The notes under the pieces are model-generated. The model saw nothing but the letters and a program-made list of their open reading frames with translations, was not told the origin of the DNA and did not search any database. DNA of 64,000 bases from Photobacterium arenosum (lineage in GTDB: Bacteria; Pseudomonadota; Gammaproteobacteria; Enterobacterales; Vibrionaceae): assembly GCF_014841115.1 (NCBI RefSeq), contig NZ_JACYTP010000013.1, forward strand, positions 84,249 through 148,248, given 5' to 3'. Below, piece after piece: positions 52,513-61,737 of this stretch (the first letter of the stretch is position 1; the number at the start of each line of letters is the position of its first letter). The translations under genes and the position numbers were made by a program.

Positions 52513-52636
52513 TGACGACAGTTTTTTGACAGCCATCTGATACTTCCCCCGCCCGATTTCAGTATTATTTCTTATACAACGCGACCTTAGCTATTTGCTA
52601 AACTCAATTTGCTACCCTTATCAGTGAGGAGCTCTC

Positions 52637-53773
52637 ATGCGATTACATCGTACTGCCTGCTTAGTTTTTGCTTCCATGTTAGGTGCTGCTGTCACAGGTT
52701 CTGCACTTGCAGCTCAGGAAGAAAAAGCAGCCGCAAAAGCACCCAGTCAGGCCGAAAGCGATGACAGCAACAAAAACAACGAGGATAATTCTATTCAAGT
52801 GGGCGACGTGCTGACGGTTAAACTGGATGCACTGTTACCAACACAACCTGTTCTTGCTTTTGACAGGGTGTTTGCCAGCCTGGGCCGTTACGAAGCACGC
52901 CCGGCCCAAATGTTTGATGACCTTTGCCTGACTAGCGGAGGCAAAGGTGTGAAAACATGGGATCACCAGTCTAAACCGACCGATCTGGAAAGCTATACTT
53001 GCCAAGAACCGCCAGGCAGCAATCAGGATGCCCTGCCTACCGTGCTGCTTGCGCCGGACGGTAAAACCCTTTACCTGCTCTCTGGTCATCATATTCTGAC
53101 GACATTCTGGGATATGCCTAACGGTGGAACCAGTGTTCCTGTAAAAGTGAAAGTCACACAAAGCCTGGCCGGCGATGATATTGATGAAGTCTGGAATGCG
53201 ATGAAAGAAGCTGGGCAATTCTGGCTGTTTGATACCCGTGGCGAAAAAATCAAACCTTCTGAGTTACCTGAGTATCTGGGTATGAAGCAGTTAAAGCATG
53301 ATAAATATTTGTCACTGGTCTTTTTCCTGCGCAATATCGCTTACAGCGATCCCGATAAAGGCAAAACGGTGAACCCTCTGATCCGGCCTATGTCTATTCC
53401 CTATATGCAATATCACTGGGCCCAGTATCTGCGTAAAAAAATGAAGGTGTCGAGTTACGACCTTAACGACCCCGATGAATACACTGCTGCACTTAAAGAA
53501 GCGGCAAGCCTTATTGTGGCGGCGGCAGATGATGAAAACATTGCCTCATCAGGCAAAACTGCGAAAGAATTGGGTCAGTTTGATGAAGTCAATACCAAAG
53601 CACTGGATTCATTACTCACCCGGCCGACCTCAAGCTGGAGCTACGCATTAGCCTATCGCCAGCGTGAAAAAGAAGAATCCACACCAAAACGCATTCTTGA
53701 AGAGCAAAAAGCGAAAAAAGAAAGCGCCAAAAAAGAGGTTGCACCTGCAAGCGCCGAGAAAACTGAGAACTAA
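52637..53773 (+). CDS. Exported ParB-like (ParBc_2) protein
   Basis: The 378-aa protein has a signal peptide (about residues 1-26, ending SALAA), a low-complexity linker (27-50) and a ParB/Srx-like fold region. Visible marks are LLPTQPVLAFDRV near 66-78 and LLSGHHILTTFW near 148-159, the DGHHR-like box of the ParBc_2 group. The C-terminal tail is Lys/Glu-rich (KEEST...KKESAKKEV). Members are annotated as putative ParB-like nucleases, but export argues against a DNA-partition role; the true activity is unknown. GTGAGGAG lies 6 nt before the ATG. Confidence 0.75.
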   Translation: MRLHRTACLVFASMLGAAVTGSALAAQEEKAAAKAPSQAESDDSNKNNEDNSIQVGDVLTVKLDALLPTQPVLAFDRVFASLGRYEARPAQMFDDLCLTSGGKGVKTWDHQSKPTDLESYTCQEPPGSNQDALPTVLLAPDGKTLYLLSGHHILTTFWDMPNGGTSVPVKVKVTQSLAGDDIDEVWNAMKEAGQFWLFDTRGEKIKPSELPEYLGMKQLKHDKYLSLVFFLRNIAYSDPDKGKTVNPLIRPMSIPYMQYHWAQYLRKKMKVSSYDLNDPDEYTAALKEAASLIVAAADDENIASSGKTAKELGQFDEVNTKALDSLLTRPTSSWSYALAYRQREKEESTPKRILEEQKAKKESAKKEVAPASAEKTEN

Positions 53774-53787
53774 AGGCAGTATTATGC

Positions 53788-53817
53788 AATCAGGGCGAAA
53801 CTCACCTCGCCCTGATT
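53788..53817. terminator. Bidirectional hairpin between ParB-like and membrane-protein genes
   Basis: A 10-bp stem (53788-53797 with 53808-53817) overlaps the stop codon of the membrane-protein gene. No long T run follows on either strand. Confidence 0.55.
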
Positions 53818-54193
53818 ACTGACTTTTGCCTGATGTCATAAACAAAACTGTCATCAGAATCATTCCCACCAATACTGCCACCGACGCCAATGCCAGAATC
53901 GGATCCAGCACATCCGCTTCAGCGACATTGCCATACAGTAGAAATAGCCCTACAACCAACACCAAAATGCCTGCCTGATGGACATAAAACTGAATCTGGG
54001 ATAAAGCACTTGAGCCGTTTGTCAGCCATAATCGATGGCACAAACCATAGATGAAAGACACAACAAAAGCGGCCAGCATGATATGAGCATGTGTCACCCT
54101 TTGACCATGGTTATGAGAAGCAGCCATGTAGATGCCTAACAACAGCCCGAGGATAGCGTAGATAAAGCTGGTAATAACGTATTTCCGGTCCAT
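53816..54193 (-). CDS. Four-helix membrane protein with conserved-looking histidines
   Basis: The 125-aa protein has four predicted transmembrane helices (about residues 6-24, 38-55, 72-92 and 100-121). Helices 1-2 carry MAASHNHGQRVTHAHIMLAAF, and another His (QIQFYVHQAG) starts helix 3. The His pattern recalls short proteins related to the heme-copper oxidase/NnrS fold that could bind heme or metal; this is inference. ATG 54193 is chosen (GGAGG 5 nt upstream) rather than ATG 54214. Confidence 0.6.
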   Translation of the reverse strand: MDRKYVITSFIYAILGLLLGIYMAASHNHGQRVTHAHIMLAAFVVSFIYGLCHRLWLTNGSSALSQIQFYVHQAGILVLVVGLFLLYGNVAEADVLDPILALASVAVLVGMILMTVLFMTSGKSQ

Positions 54194-54374
54194 GCGCCCT
54201 CCGACCTCATGCAATTCAGGCTGGATAGCACGAATTACCGGATGCTATCCGTCAAGATCAGAATAGATAAAGACATGGGTGATCGATGGATAATTTTCGC
54301 GTTTTTATCTCCGCCATCTTGCAATCAATCGTGGAAAATAGGCCGAAAAATGGTGACAGGCAGGTATTTGCCTG

Positions 54375-55145
54375 TCAGTGATTAACGTCAAGAAAGTATG
54401 GCGTCGTTTCTGCTATGAACCTAAAGCCGTGCTTTTCTACAATAGGCCGGCTCATAGCGGATGCATCGATAGTGAGGTAGCGAATTCCACGTTGTTTGGC
54501 ATCATTAATCCTCCGGTGCAGTAACGCTGTGTAATAACCTTTGCTCCTGTATTCGGACAATGTGCTTCCCCCCCAAATGCCGGCAAACGGGCTGTCGGCG
54601 CTGTATAAAACCCAGGCCGACGAAACGGGAATATGATTATCATAGATAACATAAACAGCGACATCTTCTGGGCAAGCCTGCTTAATCTGGTGTAAATGAA
54701 AGGCATGACTTGTATGATCTGTACCCCACACTTTTTCCTGCACAGACATGGCTTCACGAATACCATCAAGATCATAAACTTCAGTTATGTCCGCAGTCAC
54801 AGGCAAAATATTTTGTATGCTGTCCAATTCCAGCACCATAAAGGACTCAGAATCCTCCTGAGTAAAACCTTGTTCTATAAGGTGTTTGCCTATATTAGCG
54901 GGTGAGTCTGTGGAATAGGTTTTCCATTCAAAGGATTTCTTCTGTTCTGAAAAGAAGTGAATTTCTTTTTTGATCGCCGGCATTGCCTGCTCTTCATCAA
55001 AGTGGAAATACGTAATGTAGCTGCCCTGTGGCTCGGGTGAGACGCATCGGACAACCGACCCATTCACTTGCTTTTCATAGCCGGGCACGGATTGCCCTAT
55101 ACGTTCAAACTGATTGTATAAAGCCATAATTTCCTTTTTATCCAT
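54375..55145 (-). CDS. GNAT-family N-acetyltransferase
   Basis: In this 256-aa protein the acetyl-CoA binding motif lies in the C-terminal half (about 195-235: WGGSTLSEYRSKGYYTALLHRRINDAKQRG), followed by LTIDASAMSRPIVEKHGFRFI. The N-terminal half is a partial second GNAT-like fold, as in two-domain GNATs. The substrate is unknown. ATG 55145 has AAGGA 6 nt upstream; a second ATG at 55127 also has a good site. Confidence 0.8.
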   Translation of the reverse strand: MDKKEIMALYNQFERIGQSVPGYEKQVNGSVVRCVSPEPQGSYITYFHFDEEQAMPAIKKEIHFFSEQKKSFEWKTYSTDSPANIGKHLIEQGFTQEDSESFMVLELDSIQNILPVTADITEVYDLDGIREAMSVQEKVWGTDHTSHAFHLHQIKQACPEDVAVYVIYDNHIPVSSAWVLYSADSPFAGIWGGSTLSEYRSKGYYTALLHRRINDAKQRGIRYLTIDASAMSRPIVEKHGFRFIAETTPYFLDVNH

Positions 55146-55200
55146 TTAGCTTCCTTGATGTGATGGCCGAATGCAGACGGCTTGTTATTAGTGTATCGCC

Positions 55201-55839
55201 CTACCGGTTAGTAATGTAGTACAGCGCCTGATCGTCACTGTGATAGTCATGAATGGTCTGACAGTGACTGACTTTATTCCCAACGATAACCAGATTAACA
55301 CCCAGCTCCTGGCACGTTCGAACGTCCCATTCGGCATCACCGAAATAGGTCAGTTGTAAATCCGTATCGCCCGCTCTCTCCCGGGCGAGTTCCATGATAC
55401 GAGCGCGGGAATAATGATCGTCTGATGACGCCATACTGACATCATTAATGTTAAAGCCTGCAGATATCAGCTTCATTCTTGCCGTTTCCCGCCAGCCACC
55501 TGTTGCCAGAGACACAATAAAGCGATCATCGCCCAGCAAACGATGAAAAAATGCTTTGGCTCCACTCACCTCTAGTGCAGGGCGATTGCTCAAACGCTCC
55601 CTGATATTCTGAATGAAAACCGCTTTTACTCGCCTCTCAAGATCAACAAGCTCTTCATCTGGCGCCTGAATTTCAATAAAAGTGCGAAGGATCCCCCTGT
55701 CGGTAGCATGCGGATAATCACTCCAGCTTTGATATAGATCCAGACCAGTTACCGACTTCACCGCCTTAACAAAACAACTTTCATCAAACTGGCTGGACTG
55801 AATTAATGTATCGTCCACATCAAACATTACATGATACAT
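55201..55839 (-). CDS. HAD-superfamily hydrolase
   Basis: HAD motif I is MFDVDDTLIQ at residues 5-14, with both Asp; motif II is SLATGGW, motif III has an Arg/Lys before SAGF, and motif IV is YFGDAEWDV. The 212-aa product has a helical cap of the phosphoglycolate-phosphatase type. It is likely a small-molecule phosphatase, substrate unknown. The frame extends upstream to 55914, overlapping the STAS-like gene, but homology starts at MYHVMFD, so ATG 55839 is used. AAGGA lies about 12 nt upstream. Confidence 0.82.
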   Translation of the reverse strand: MYHVMFDVDDTLIQSSQFDESCFVKAVKSVTGLDLYQSWSDYPHATDRGILRTFIEIQAPDEELVDLERRVKAVFIQNIRERLSNRPALEVSGAKAFFHRLLGDDRFIVSLATGGWRETARMKLISAGFNINDVSMASSDDHYSRARIMELARERAGDTDLQLTYFGDAEWDVRTCQELGVNLVIVGNKVSHCQTIHDYHSDDQALYYITNR

Positions 55840-55883
55840 ATAATTAATTTGTTCCTTCCGTTGGTATCCGGCTCCACAGACTC

Positions 55884-56264
55884 TCACGAGTCCGTGCCGA
55901 ACCCTTCCAGCCATGCCTCGGCCTGGTCACGCTGATCGCGATTAAAGGATTTAATCGTCAGACCAGGAATCAAGAAACCTTCGGCTTCGCTGACTTTTTT
56001 GACCCAGTTTGTATCAGATAACACCGCTGCACGGTCAAATTTACGGATAAACCTCATCATTGATGGAAAGCGTGACAATTCAACACCAATCGCCCCCATG
56101 GAAGGCAGCTGATATTCCACTATATCAAACAGCATTTTGCCATTCTGAATATCTGATGACATATTAAGCAGTTCATCTAACGCCGCTCTCATCTCTTCAG
56201 AATCCAGCTTACCGCTCATTTCAATGTCGAGCCTGTCATTACCCACTTTTTCAACAGTAAACAT
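55884..56264 (-). CDS. SpoIIAA/STAS-like protein
   Basis: The 126-aa protein matches the SpoIIAA-like (PF11964) group: MSGKLDSEEMRAALDELL, MLFDIVEYQLPSMGAIGVEL and AEAWL near the end. These soluble proteins have a STAS-type fold and no settled function; some bind lipids or partner proteins. It is upstream of the HAD gene on the same strand, with 44 bp between. Confidence 0.75.
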   Translation of the reverse strand: MFTVEKVGNDRLDIEMSGKLDSEEMRAALDELLNMSSDIQNGKMLFDIVEYQLPSMGAIGVELSRFPSMMRFIRKFDRAAVLSDTNWVKKVSEAEGFLIPGLTIKSFNRDQRDQAEAWLEGFGTDS

Positions 56265-56433
56265 ATTGCCTCCAACGTGTCATTGTGCAGCATTTACCTG
56301 TAAGTATTGCTCAAAAACCCCTTACACGAAGAAACTGTGGCGTCAGTCAGTAATAAGTCATCTTACAGGCCGTTATCATGGCAAAAAAGTAACAACGAAC
56401 TTGCTGCTGTGTATTTGCAATAGTCAAACCCGC

Positions 56434-56970
56434 TCAAGCACGCCATTTTCTGGCAAGTAAACCATAAATCGCTGAATCTGACATTTTACCGTCGACAATC
56501 CACCTTTCTGCTAAATACCCTTCCTGTGAGAAACCCAGTTTTGTTAATACTTTTGCCGATCCTGTGTTATCCGGGTCAATTTCTACCTCCAACCTGTTGA
56601 GTTGCATTTCCTGAAAAGCAAACTGAATCAGGGCAGAAGCGACTTCCTGAACAAGGCCTCTGCCCCAGTGGGCTTTGGAAATACCAAAACCCAGCTCTGC
56701 CCTGCGCGAATCTTGGTCAATATTAAAGAGCATGCACTTGCCTAACAGCCGTTGCTCAGGCTGTTCATAAATACCCAATACCAGCTTTTCCGGCTCATCC
56801 AATGACGGTTTTGATGCCTGTATATAATCATTCGCCTCTTCAATGGATTGCCATGGGCTGCTATCCCAATATCTCATCACATCCGGATCAGAGAAAATAT
56901 CAAACAAGGCCCCGGCATCACTCAGGGTCAGTGGGCGTAGTACGCATCTTTGGGTGGTCAGTTCAAGCAC
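56434..56970 (-). CDS. RimJ/RimL-type GNAT acetyltransferase
   Basis: The 178-aa protein has the RimJ/L layout: LTTQRCVLRPLTLSDAGALFDIFSDPDVMRYW at the start, acetyl-CoA motif ELGFGISKAHWGRGLVQEVASALIQFAF, and NRLEVEIDPDNTGSAKVLTKLGF. It may acetylate a protein N-terminus or a small amine; the target is unknown. Confidence 0.88.
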   Translation of the reverse strand: MLELTTQRCVLRPLTLSDAGALFDIFSDPDVMRYWDSSPWQSIEEANDYIQASKPSLDEPEKLVLGIYEQPEQRLLGKCMLFNIDQDSRRAELGFGISKAHWGRGLVQEVASALIQFAFQEMQLNRLEVEIDPDNTGSAKVLTKLGFSQEGYLAERWIVDGKMSDSAIYGLLARKWRA

Positions 56971-57244
56971 AGCTATTCCTTATTTTTCATAACCAACTCA
57001 TCAGCATGAATTTTATTCATCAAAATGCAGGTGAAACAAGTTGTTTATTAAAAATAAGAGTCTGAGCGCATGGTATTTATTATTGTCCCGCCCGGTAAAG
57101 GGCATATCAGGCATAAAGAGCACGCATGGAGAGCACGTATGGAGAGCAAGCCTGGCATGAAGTGCAAAATCGAAATCATGCAATGGAAGAAAGAAGAATG
57201 GCAGGCCCCAATCAGCATAACAGGAGCCTGTATTACAGTGCTTA

Positions 57245-57691
57245 TCAGCGAGCTTTTGCGAGGAAGACATCCAGTTTATTGGCAAATTGCTGTCTGTCAG
57301 CCTGACTGATAGGTGCCGGGCCACCGGTTTGGATACCGCTGCTGCGCATAGTTTCCATAAAATCCCGCATTTGCAGGCGCTGTTTAATCGTATCTTTACT
57401 GTACATTTCGCCACGTGGATTAAGCGCGTGACCACCTTTAGTAATGACCTCATCCGCAAGCGGGATATCGGCAGTAATCACCAAATCACCAGGCTCAAGC
57501 TGCTGAACGATATGATTATCAGCGACATCAAAGCCAGCCATCACCTGCACTGCTCGGATATGCGGTGACGGCGGGATACGGATGGCATGGTTCGCAACCA
57601 ATGTCGTGCAGACGCCTACCCGATGAGCGGCACGAAAAATGATTTCTTTGATCACATTCGGGCAAGCATCAGCATCAACCCAGATATTCAT
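57245..57691 (-). CDS. yaiI: YaiI/YqxD (DUF188) family protein
   Basis: The 148-aa protein has the family signature at the start, [18 protein letters not shown], then [13 protein letters not shown] and [17 protein letters not shown]. The conserved Asp residues resemble a PIN-like nuclease active site, but activity is not established. Length agrees with E. coli YaiI (about 152). Confidence 0.9.
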   Translation of the reverse strand: MNIWVDADACPNVIKEIIFRAAHRVGVCTTLVANHAIRIPPSPHIRAVQVMAGFDVADNHIVQQLEPGDLVITADIPLADEVITKGGHALNPRGEMYSKDTIKQRLQMRDFMETMRSSGIQTGGPAPISQADRQQFANKLDVFLAKAR

Positions 57692-57749
57692 GATGGTTTC
57701 CTTAACTCTGGTTCAGGGCACATTGGCCGTTCGGCTTCCTATTTTGCAT

Positions 57750-57777
57750 AAAAAAAGCCGCCCGGAAAGGCGGCTGT
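57750..57777 (-). terminator. Intrinsic terminator of ybiT
   Basis: AGCCGCC (57756-57762) pairs with GGCGGCT (57769-57775), with T7 on the minus strand. Confidence 0.9.
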
Positions 57778-57793
57778 CTTTAAAAGTACGGGA

Positions 57794-59389
57794 TTAGCAC
57801 TCAATGCCTTGCTTGTGCAGGTACTCATCATAAGTACCGTGGAAGTCATTTACACCGTCTTTGGTGATTTCAATAATGCGGGTAGCAACCGAGGATACAA
57901 ACTGACGGTCGTGAGAGACAAACATCAATGTTCCTTTGTAGTTTTCCAGCGCCAGGTTGAGAGACTCAATAGACTCCATATCCATGTGGTTAGTTGGCTC
58001 ATCCATTAACAGGATGTTTGGCTTTTGCATGATCAATTTACCGAACAGCATACGGCCTTGCTCACCACCGGAAATCACACGAACTGATTTCTTGATGTCA
58101 TTCTGCGAGAACAGCATACGACCCAGAATACCGCGAACAACCTGCTCGTCATCGCCTTCATTTTTCCACTGGCCCATCCAGTCCAGCAGATTCATGTCGG
58201 TGTCGAAATCTGCGGAGTGATCCTGCGCGTAGAAGCCGATATTGGCATTCTCAGACCACTTAATCATACCACTCATCGGCGTCATAACGCCTGCCAGGGT
58301 ATTGAGGAAAGTTGACTTACCGATACCATTTTCACCAATGATTGCAATACGCTCACCGACTTCTACCATCAGGTTAACGCCATTGATCAGGATGTTCTCA
58401 CCATAACCCTGCTTCAGCCCTTCCACTTCCAGTGCGTTACGGAACAGTTCTTTTTCCTGTTCGAAGCGGATGAACGGGTTTTGACGGCTGGAGGCTTTCA
58501 CTTCATCAAGCTGAATTTTATCAATCTGCTTCTGGCGAGAGGTAGCCTGTTTCGCTTTCGAAGCGTTAGCAGAGAAACGGCTGACAAACGTATTCAGCTC
58601 AGCAATTTGCGCTTTCTTCTTCGCATTGTCGGCCAATAGACGTTCACGGGCTTGAGTCGCTGCCACCATGTATTCATCATAATTACCCGGGAACAGACGC
58701 AATGCACCGTAGTCCAGATCCGCCATATGAGTACAAACAGTGTTCAGGAAGTGACGGTCGTGCGAAATAATGATCATAGTGCAGTTGCGCTGCATCAGAA
58801 CCTGCTCTAACCAGCGGATAGTATTAATATCCAGGTTGTTCGTTGGTTCGTCCAGCAGCATGATTTCAGGATCAGCAAACAGCACCTGAGCCAGCAGTAC
58901 CCGTACTTTCAGACCAGGTGCCACTTCGCTCATCAGGCCAAAGTGCAGGTGCTCAGGAATACCCAGCCCAAGCAGCAATTCACCCGCGCGGGCTTCAGCA
59001 GAATAACCGTCCATTTCAGCAAAGTCGGTTTCCAGATCGGCAACACGCATACCGTCTTCTTCAGACATTTCCGGCAGCGAGTAGATACGATCACGTTCCG
59101 CTTTGATTTCCCACAATTCTTTGTGACCCATAATCACGGTGTCAACTACAGTGAACTCTTCAAAAGCAAACTGATCCTGACCTAACTTCGCCATACGCTC
59201 GTTAGGATCTTTACTGACCACACCAGCAGAAGGCTCCAGTTCCCCACTCAGGATTTTCATGAACGTCGACTTACCGCAACCGTTAGCACCGATCAGGCCG
59301 TAACGGTTTCCTTCGCCGAATTTAACGGAGATGTTTTCAAACAGAGGCTTATCGCCAAACTGCATGGTGATGTTCGCTGTTGTGATCAA
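57794..59389 (-). CDS. ybiT: ABC-F translation factor YbiT
   Basis: ABC-F ATPases bind the ribosomal E site and relieve particular stalls. The 531-aa protein has two ATPase domains with P-loops GANGCGKST (near 34) and GENGIGKST (near 353), [11 protein letters not shown] and [12 protein letters not shown]alker B boxes, and the linker between them. The first signature loop is the atypical [15 protein letters not shown], diagnostic of the YbiT branch; E. coli YbiT has 530 aa. The start is TTG 59389, with AGGA about 8 nt upstream, and it aligns with E. coli Met1. The start overlaps the TGA of a 22-codon upstream ORF through an intrinsic terminator, suggesting attenuation control. Confidence 0.93.
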   Translation of the reverse strand: MITTANITMQFGDKPLFENISVKFGEGNRYGLIGANGCGKSTFMKILSGELEPSAGVVSKDPNERMAKLGQDQFAFEEFTVVDTVIMGHKELWEIKAERDRIYSLPEMSEEDGMRVADLETDFAEMDGYSAEARAGELLLGLGIPEHLHFGLMSEVAPGLKVRVLLAQVLFADPEIMLLDEPTNNLDINTIRWLEQVLMQRNCTMIIISHDRHFLNTVCTHMADLDYGALRLFPGNYDEYMVAATQARERLLADNAKKKAQIAELNTFVSRFSANASKAKQATSRQKQIDKIQLDEVKASSRQNPFIRFEQEKELFRNALEVEGLKQGYGENILINGVNLMVEVGERIAIIGENGIGKSTFLNTLAGVMTPMSGMIKWSENANIGFYAQDHSADFDTDMNLLDWMGQWKNEGDDEQVVRGILGRMLFSQNDIKKSVRVISGGEQGRMLFGKLIMQKPNILLMDEPTNHMDMESIESLNLALENYKGTLMFVSHDRQFVSSVATRIIEITKDGVNDFHGTYDEYLHKQGIEC

Positions 59390-59454
59390 AATAGGTTCCT
59401 ACAACAATAATCAGACATGAAAAAAGCTGCCTGATAGCATTGGCAGCTTTTCAT
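59386..59454 (-). CDS. 22-codon upstream ORF of ybiT (possible attenuation leader)
   Basis: The frame runs ATG 59454 to TGA 59386-59388, whose last bases overlap the ybiT TTG start. It has four Cys codons in two pairs and two Phe codons over the hairpin's T run. The frame crosses the whole terminator hairpin and contains the ybiT ribosome site. Its own ribosome site is weak. Confidence 0.45.
   Translation of the reverse strand: MKSCQCYQAAFFMSDYCCRNLF
59420..59451 (-). terminator. Intrinsic terminator in the ybiT leader
   Basis: A 10-bp stem (59422-59431 with 59442-59451) with loop of 10 nt; on the minus strand T6 follows. It lies about 30 nt upstream of the ybiT start and downstream of a possible promoter (TAATAT at about 59466-59471 on the minus strand), so it is placed as an attenuator. 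Confidence 0.7.
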
Positions 59455-59662
59455 CGGAAATTGGCGAGCATATTAACAGATGACGTGAGTTTTATCACGC
59501 TTTGTCTGTTCACTGAAGAAAGCGTCCGACAGTACACAGAGACGACAAAAGCGGCATTCTGCCTGAGCGCTACCAATGGCAAAACACTTTACTGACTAAA
59601 ATATCACCGAATACTGAGAAAAAACTTACCAGCAAGCTGGTGACAGCGATTTCTGCAGGGCT

Positions 59663-59697
59663 TGACACCGTTTTGGCGGCGTCACCTGATTTTTTTT
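59663..59697 (+). terminator. Orphan plus-strand terminator upstream of gap
   Basis: TGACACCG (59663-59670) pairs with CGGCGTCA (59677-59684) with one A-C mismatch, followed within 5 nt by T8. No coding gene ends here on the plus strand. Confidence 0.5.
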
Positions 59698-59854
59698 GTA
59701 AAAATACCAACTTTATTGAAGAGTTGTTCCCTGGCAGCCATTTTTTCTTGTTTTATTACAATCATCCTAATATTACTTAAAAAATAAGTTATTTCTTACC
59801 TCACACTTATTCCAGCATATCACTCTGAGCAAACGACCAAGATCACAAGTTACA

Positions 59855-59870
59855 AAAGATCTAGATCACA
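59855..59870 (+). promoter_or_regulatory. CRP-like site upstream of gap
   Basis: AAAGATCTAGATCACA has a perfect right half (TCACA) and 6-nt spacing but a poor left half against TGTGA-N6-TCACA. It lies 130 nt before gap. Confidence 0.3.
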
Positions 59871-59999
59871 AATACAAGTGATTAATTTTACTAGGATAAT
59901 AACCCATGCACCGTTACAATCCCTGCCCATAAAAACGATAACAGCTCACAGGATAAATGCCTGTTTTTCTTCCCAATATGTGAAAGGTCCTAAGTAAAG

Positions 60000-61439
60000 A
60001 TGAGTCCGGAAAATTACCTCCTAGACTGGCAAACAAGTCAAACTAATGCTGAATCCATCTCACCAATTCTTGGCCAGCTATATCGACAAAAAGGCGTCGA
60101 AGTGCTGTTGTTCGGTCGTCAGGTAGTCAATGCCTCTGTTATCGACCTGATTAAAGCCCACCGTGTTGGTCGCCGTTATACCGGCTCTGATATTTCCCCT
60201 TCCCTGACCCTGCCATTGGTCGAAAAGCTGAACGACATGGACCTGTCGCCTTGCCGTATCGATATTGGTCAGCTGGCACATGCGTACTGGAAAGATCACA
60301 ATGACGAAAGCCATCTGGACGATTTCCTGACAACGGCACTGGCTGAATCCCTGAGCAGTACACAAACGCTGCAATCACGTGATGTCGTGCTTTATGGCTT
60401 CGGACGGATTGGCCGCCTGCTGGCTCGTCTGCTGATTGAGAAAAGTGGCCCAGGCTACCCATTGCGCCTGAAAGCGATTGTGGTCCGCGGTGGTAAACAT
60501 GGCGATCTGGAAAAGCGCGCCAGCTTGCTGCGTCGTGACTCTGTACACGGCCAGTTTAACGGCAGCATTACTGTTGATGAAGAGCGTAAAGCCATCATTG
60601 TTAACGGTAACTACATTCAGGTTATTTATGCAAACAGCCCGGCGGATGTAGATTACACCACCTACGGCATCAACAATGCGCTTGTGGTCGATAACACAGG
60701 TATCTGGCGTGATGCTGACGGCCTGAGCCAGCACCTGAAGTGCCCGGGTGCAGCGAAAGTGCTGCTGACTGCGCCGGGTAAAGGTGAGATCAAGAACATC
60801 GTATTCGGTGTGAATGAAAAAGACATTCTGAGTGAAGATACCATTATCTCAGCCGCGAGCTGCACCACCAACGCCATTACACCGGTACTGAAAGCCGTTC
60901 ATGATAAGTACGGTGTACTGAACGGGCACATTGAAACTGTTCACTCTTACACCAACGATCAGAACCTGATCGACAACTTCCATTCCGGCGAACGTCGTGG
61001 ACGCTCAGCATCACTGAATATGGTACTGACTTCTACAGGCGCAGCCAAAGCGGTGGCGAAAGCACTGCCTGCACTGGCCGGTAAACTGACAGGTAACGCA
61101 ATTCGTGTCCCTACCCCGAATGTGTCCATGGCCGTGGCTAACCTGAATCTGGGTACTGATGTCTCTGCGGAAGAACTGAACATCTACCTGAGAAACGTCG
61201 CTTTGAATTCGGCTTTGTCTGGTCAGATAGATTACACCCAATCGACTGAGATTGTATCCAGCGACATAGTAGGCTCTCGCCATGCGGGTGTTGTCGATGG
61301 TGCGGCAACTATCGCACAAGATAAGCGCTGCGTGCTGTATATCTGGTATGACAACGAATTTGGCTACAGCTGCCAGGTCGTTCACTGTATGGAACAAATG
61401 ATGGGCGTTCGCTATCAGACCTTCCCTGCACTGAAATAA
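60000..61439 (+). CDS. gap: Glyceraldehyde-3-phosphate dehydrogenase, long Vibrio type
   Basis: The enzyme oxidises glyceraldehyde-3-phosphate to 1,3-bisphosphoglycerate with NAD(P)+ and phosphate. At 479 aa it carries about 125 extra N-terminal residues before the Rossmann fold GFGRIGR (133-139). The catalytic Cys288 is in SAASCTTNAI, and the partner His is in VETVHSYTND-like HSYTNDQ. The rest, NGTGKLTGNAIRVPTPNVS and WYDNEFGYSCQV, is standard. The long form is known in Vibrio and differs from glycolytic GapA (about 331 aa); it may favour gluconeogenesis, which is inference. Start ATG 60000 has AAAGG at a long 12-nt spacing. Confidence 0.93.
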   Translation: MSPENYLLDWQTSQTNAESISPILGQLYRQKGVEVLLFGRQVVNASVIDLIKAHRVGRRYTGSDISPSLTLPLVEKLNDMDLSPCRIDIGQLAHAYWKDHNDESHLDDFLTTALAESLSSTQTLQSRDVVLYGFGRIGRLLARLLIEKSGPGYPLRLKAIVVRGGKHGDLEKRASLLRRDSVHGQFNGSITVDEERKAIIVNGNYIQVIYANSPADVDYTTYGINNALVVDNTGIWRDADGLSQHLKCPGAAKVLLTAPGKGEIKNIVFGVNEKDILSEDTIISAASCTTNAITPVLKAVHDKYGVLNGHIETVHSYTNDQNLIDNFHSGERRGRSASLNMVLTSTGAAKAVAKALPALAGKLTGNAIRVPTPNVSMAVANLNLGTDVSAEELNIYLRNVALNSALSGQIDYTQSTEIVSSDIVGSRHAGVVDGAATIAQDKRCVLYIWYDNEFGYSCQVVHCMEQMMGVRYQTFPALK

Positions 61440-61479
61440 GCCCTACACAATAATAACAATATTCTCTTGCTGAACTTTA

Positions 61480-61516
61480 GCCGCCTGGTAATAACTCACA
61501 CAGGCGGCATTTTTAT
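61480..61516. terminator. Terminator after gap
   Basis: GCCGCCTG (61480-61487) pairs with CAGGCGGC (61501-61508), then ATTTTTATTT. Confidence 0.8.
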
Positions 61517-61551
61517 TTCCGTGGAACAGGAATCAGAAAAGCCAGTAACAA

Positions 61552-61737
61552 TTAATCCGCAAAACCAACAACTACTTTTTCAATATCCGCTTCGCCGCTC
61601 ACGCCTGTATAATCAGACAGATTATCTTCGATACTTGCATTACTGCCCTGGAAGTAGGTCTCGCCATCTGGCACTTGGTCAAAACTTACGAATGTTACGG
61701 GTGTTGCACTTATTATCTGAATGCAAGATTTGGTCGG
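61552..61737 (-). pseudogene. 3' fragment of a lost gene
   Basis: The minus-strand frame is open from just after a TAG (61738-61740) to TAA (61552-61554), 61 codons, without any ATG. The last about 50 residues look like real protein (TFVSFDQVPDGETYFQGS, then an acidic stretch, ending EKVVVGFAD), and a terminator lies beyond it. The first residues are nonsense-like. It fits a gene cut by the AT-rich segment to its right. The family was not recognised. Confidence 0.4.

Larger units (their letters stand above)
59455..59999. other. Divergent ybiT-gap intergenic region
   Basis: It holds the ybiT promoter region, an orphan plus-strand terminator (59663-59697), an AT-rich stretch and a CRP-like half site (59855-59870) ahead of gap. 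No protein-coding frame was accepted. Confidence 0.5.

Noticed and set aside
55840..55914. N-terminal extension of the HAD protein overlapping the STAS-like gene
   Set aside because: HAD homology begins at MYHVMFD; the extension is out-of-frame STAS coding sequence.
57070..57309. 79-codon plus-strand ORF between GNAT and yaiI genes
   Set aside because: Overlaps the yaiI 3' end antisense and lacks protein-like features; the local GAGAGCACG repeats are short.
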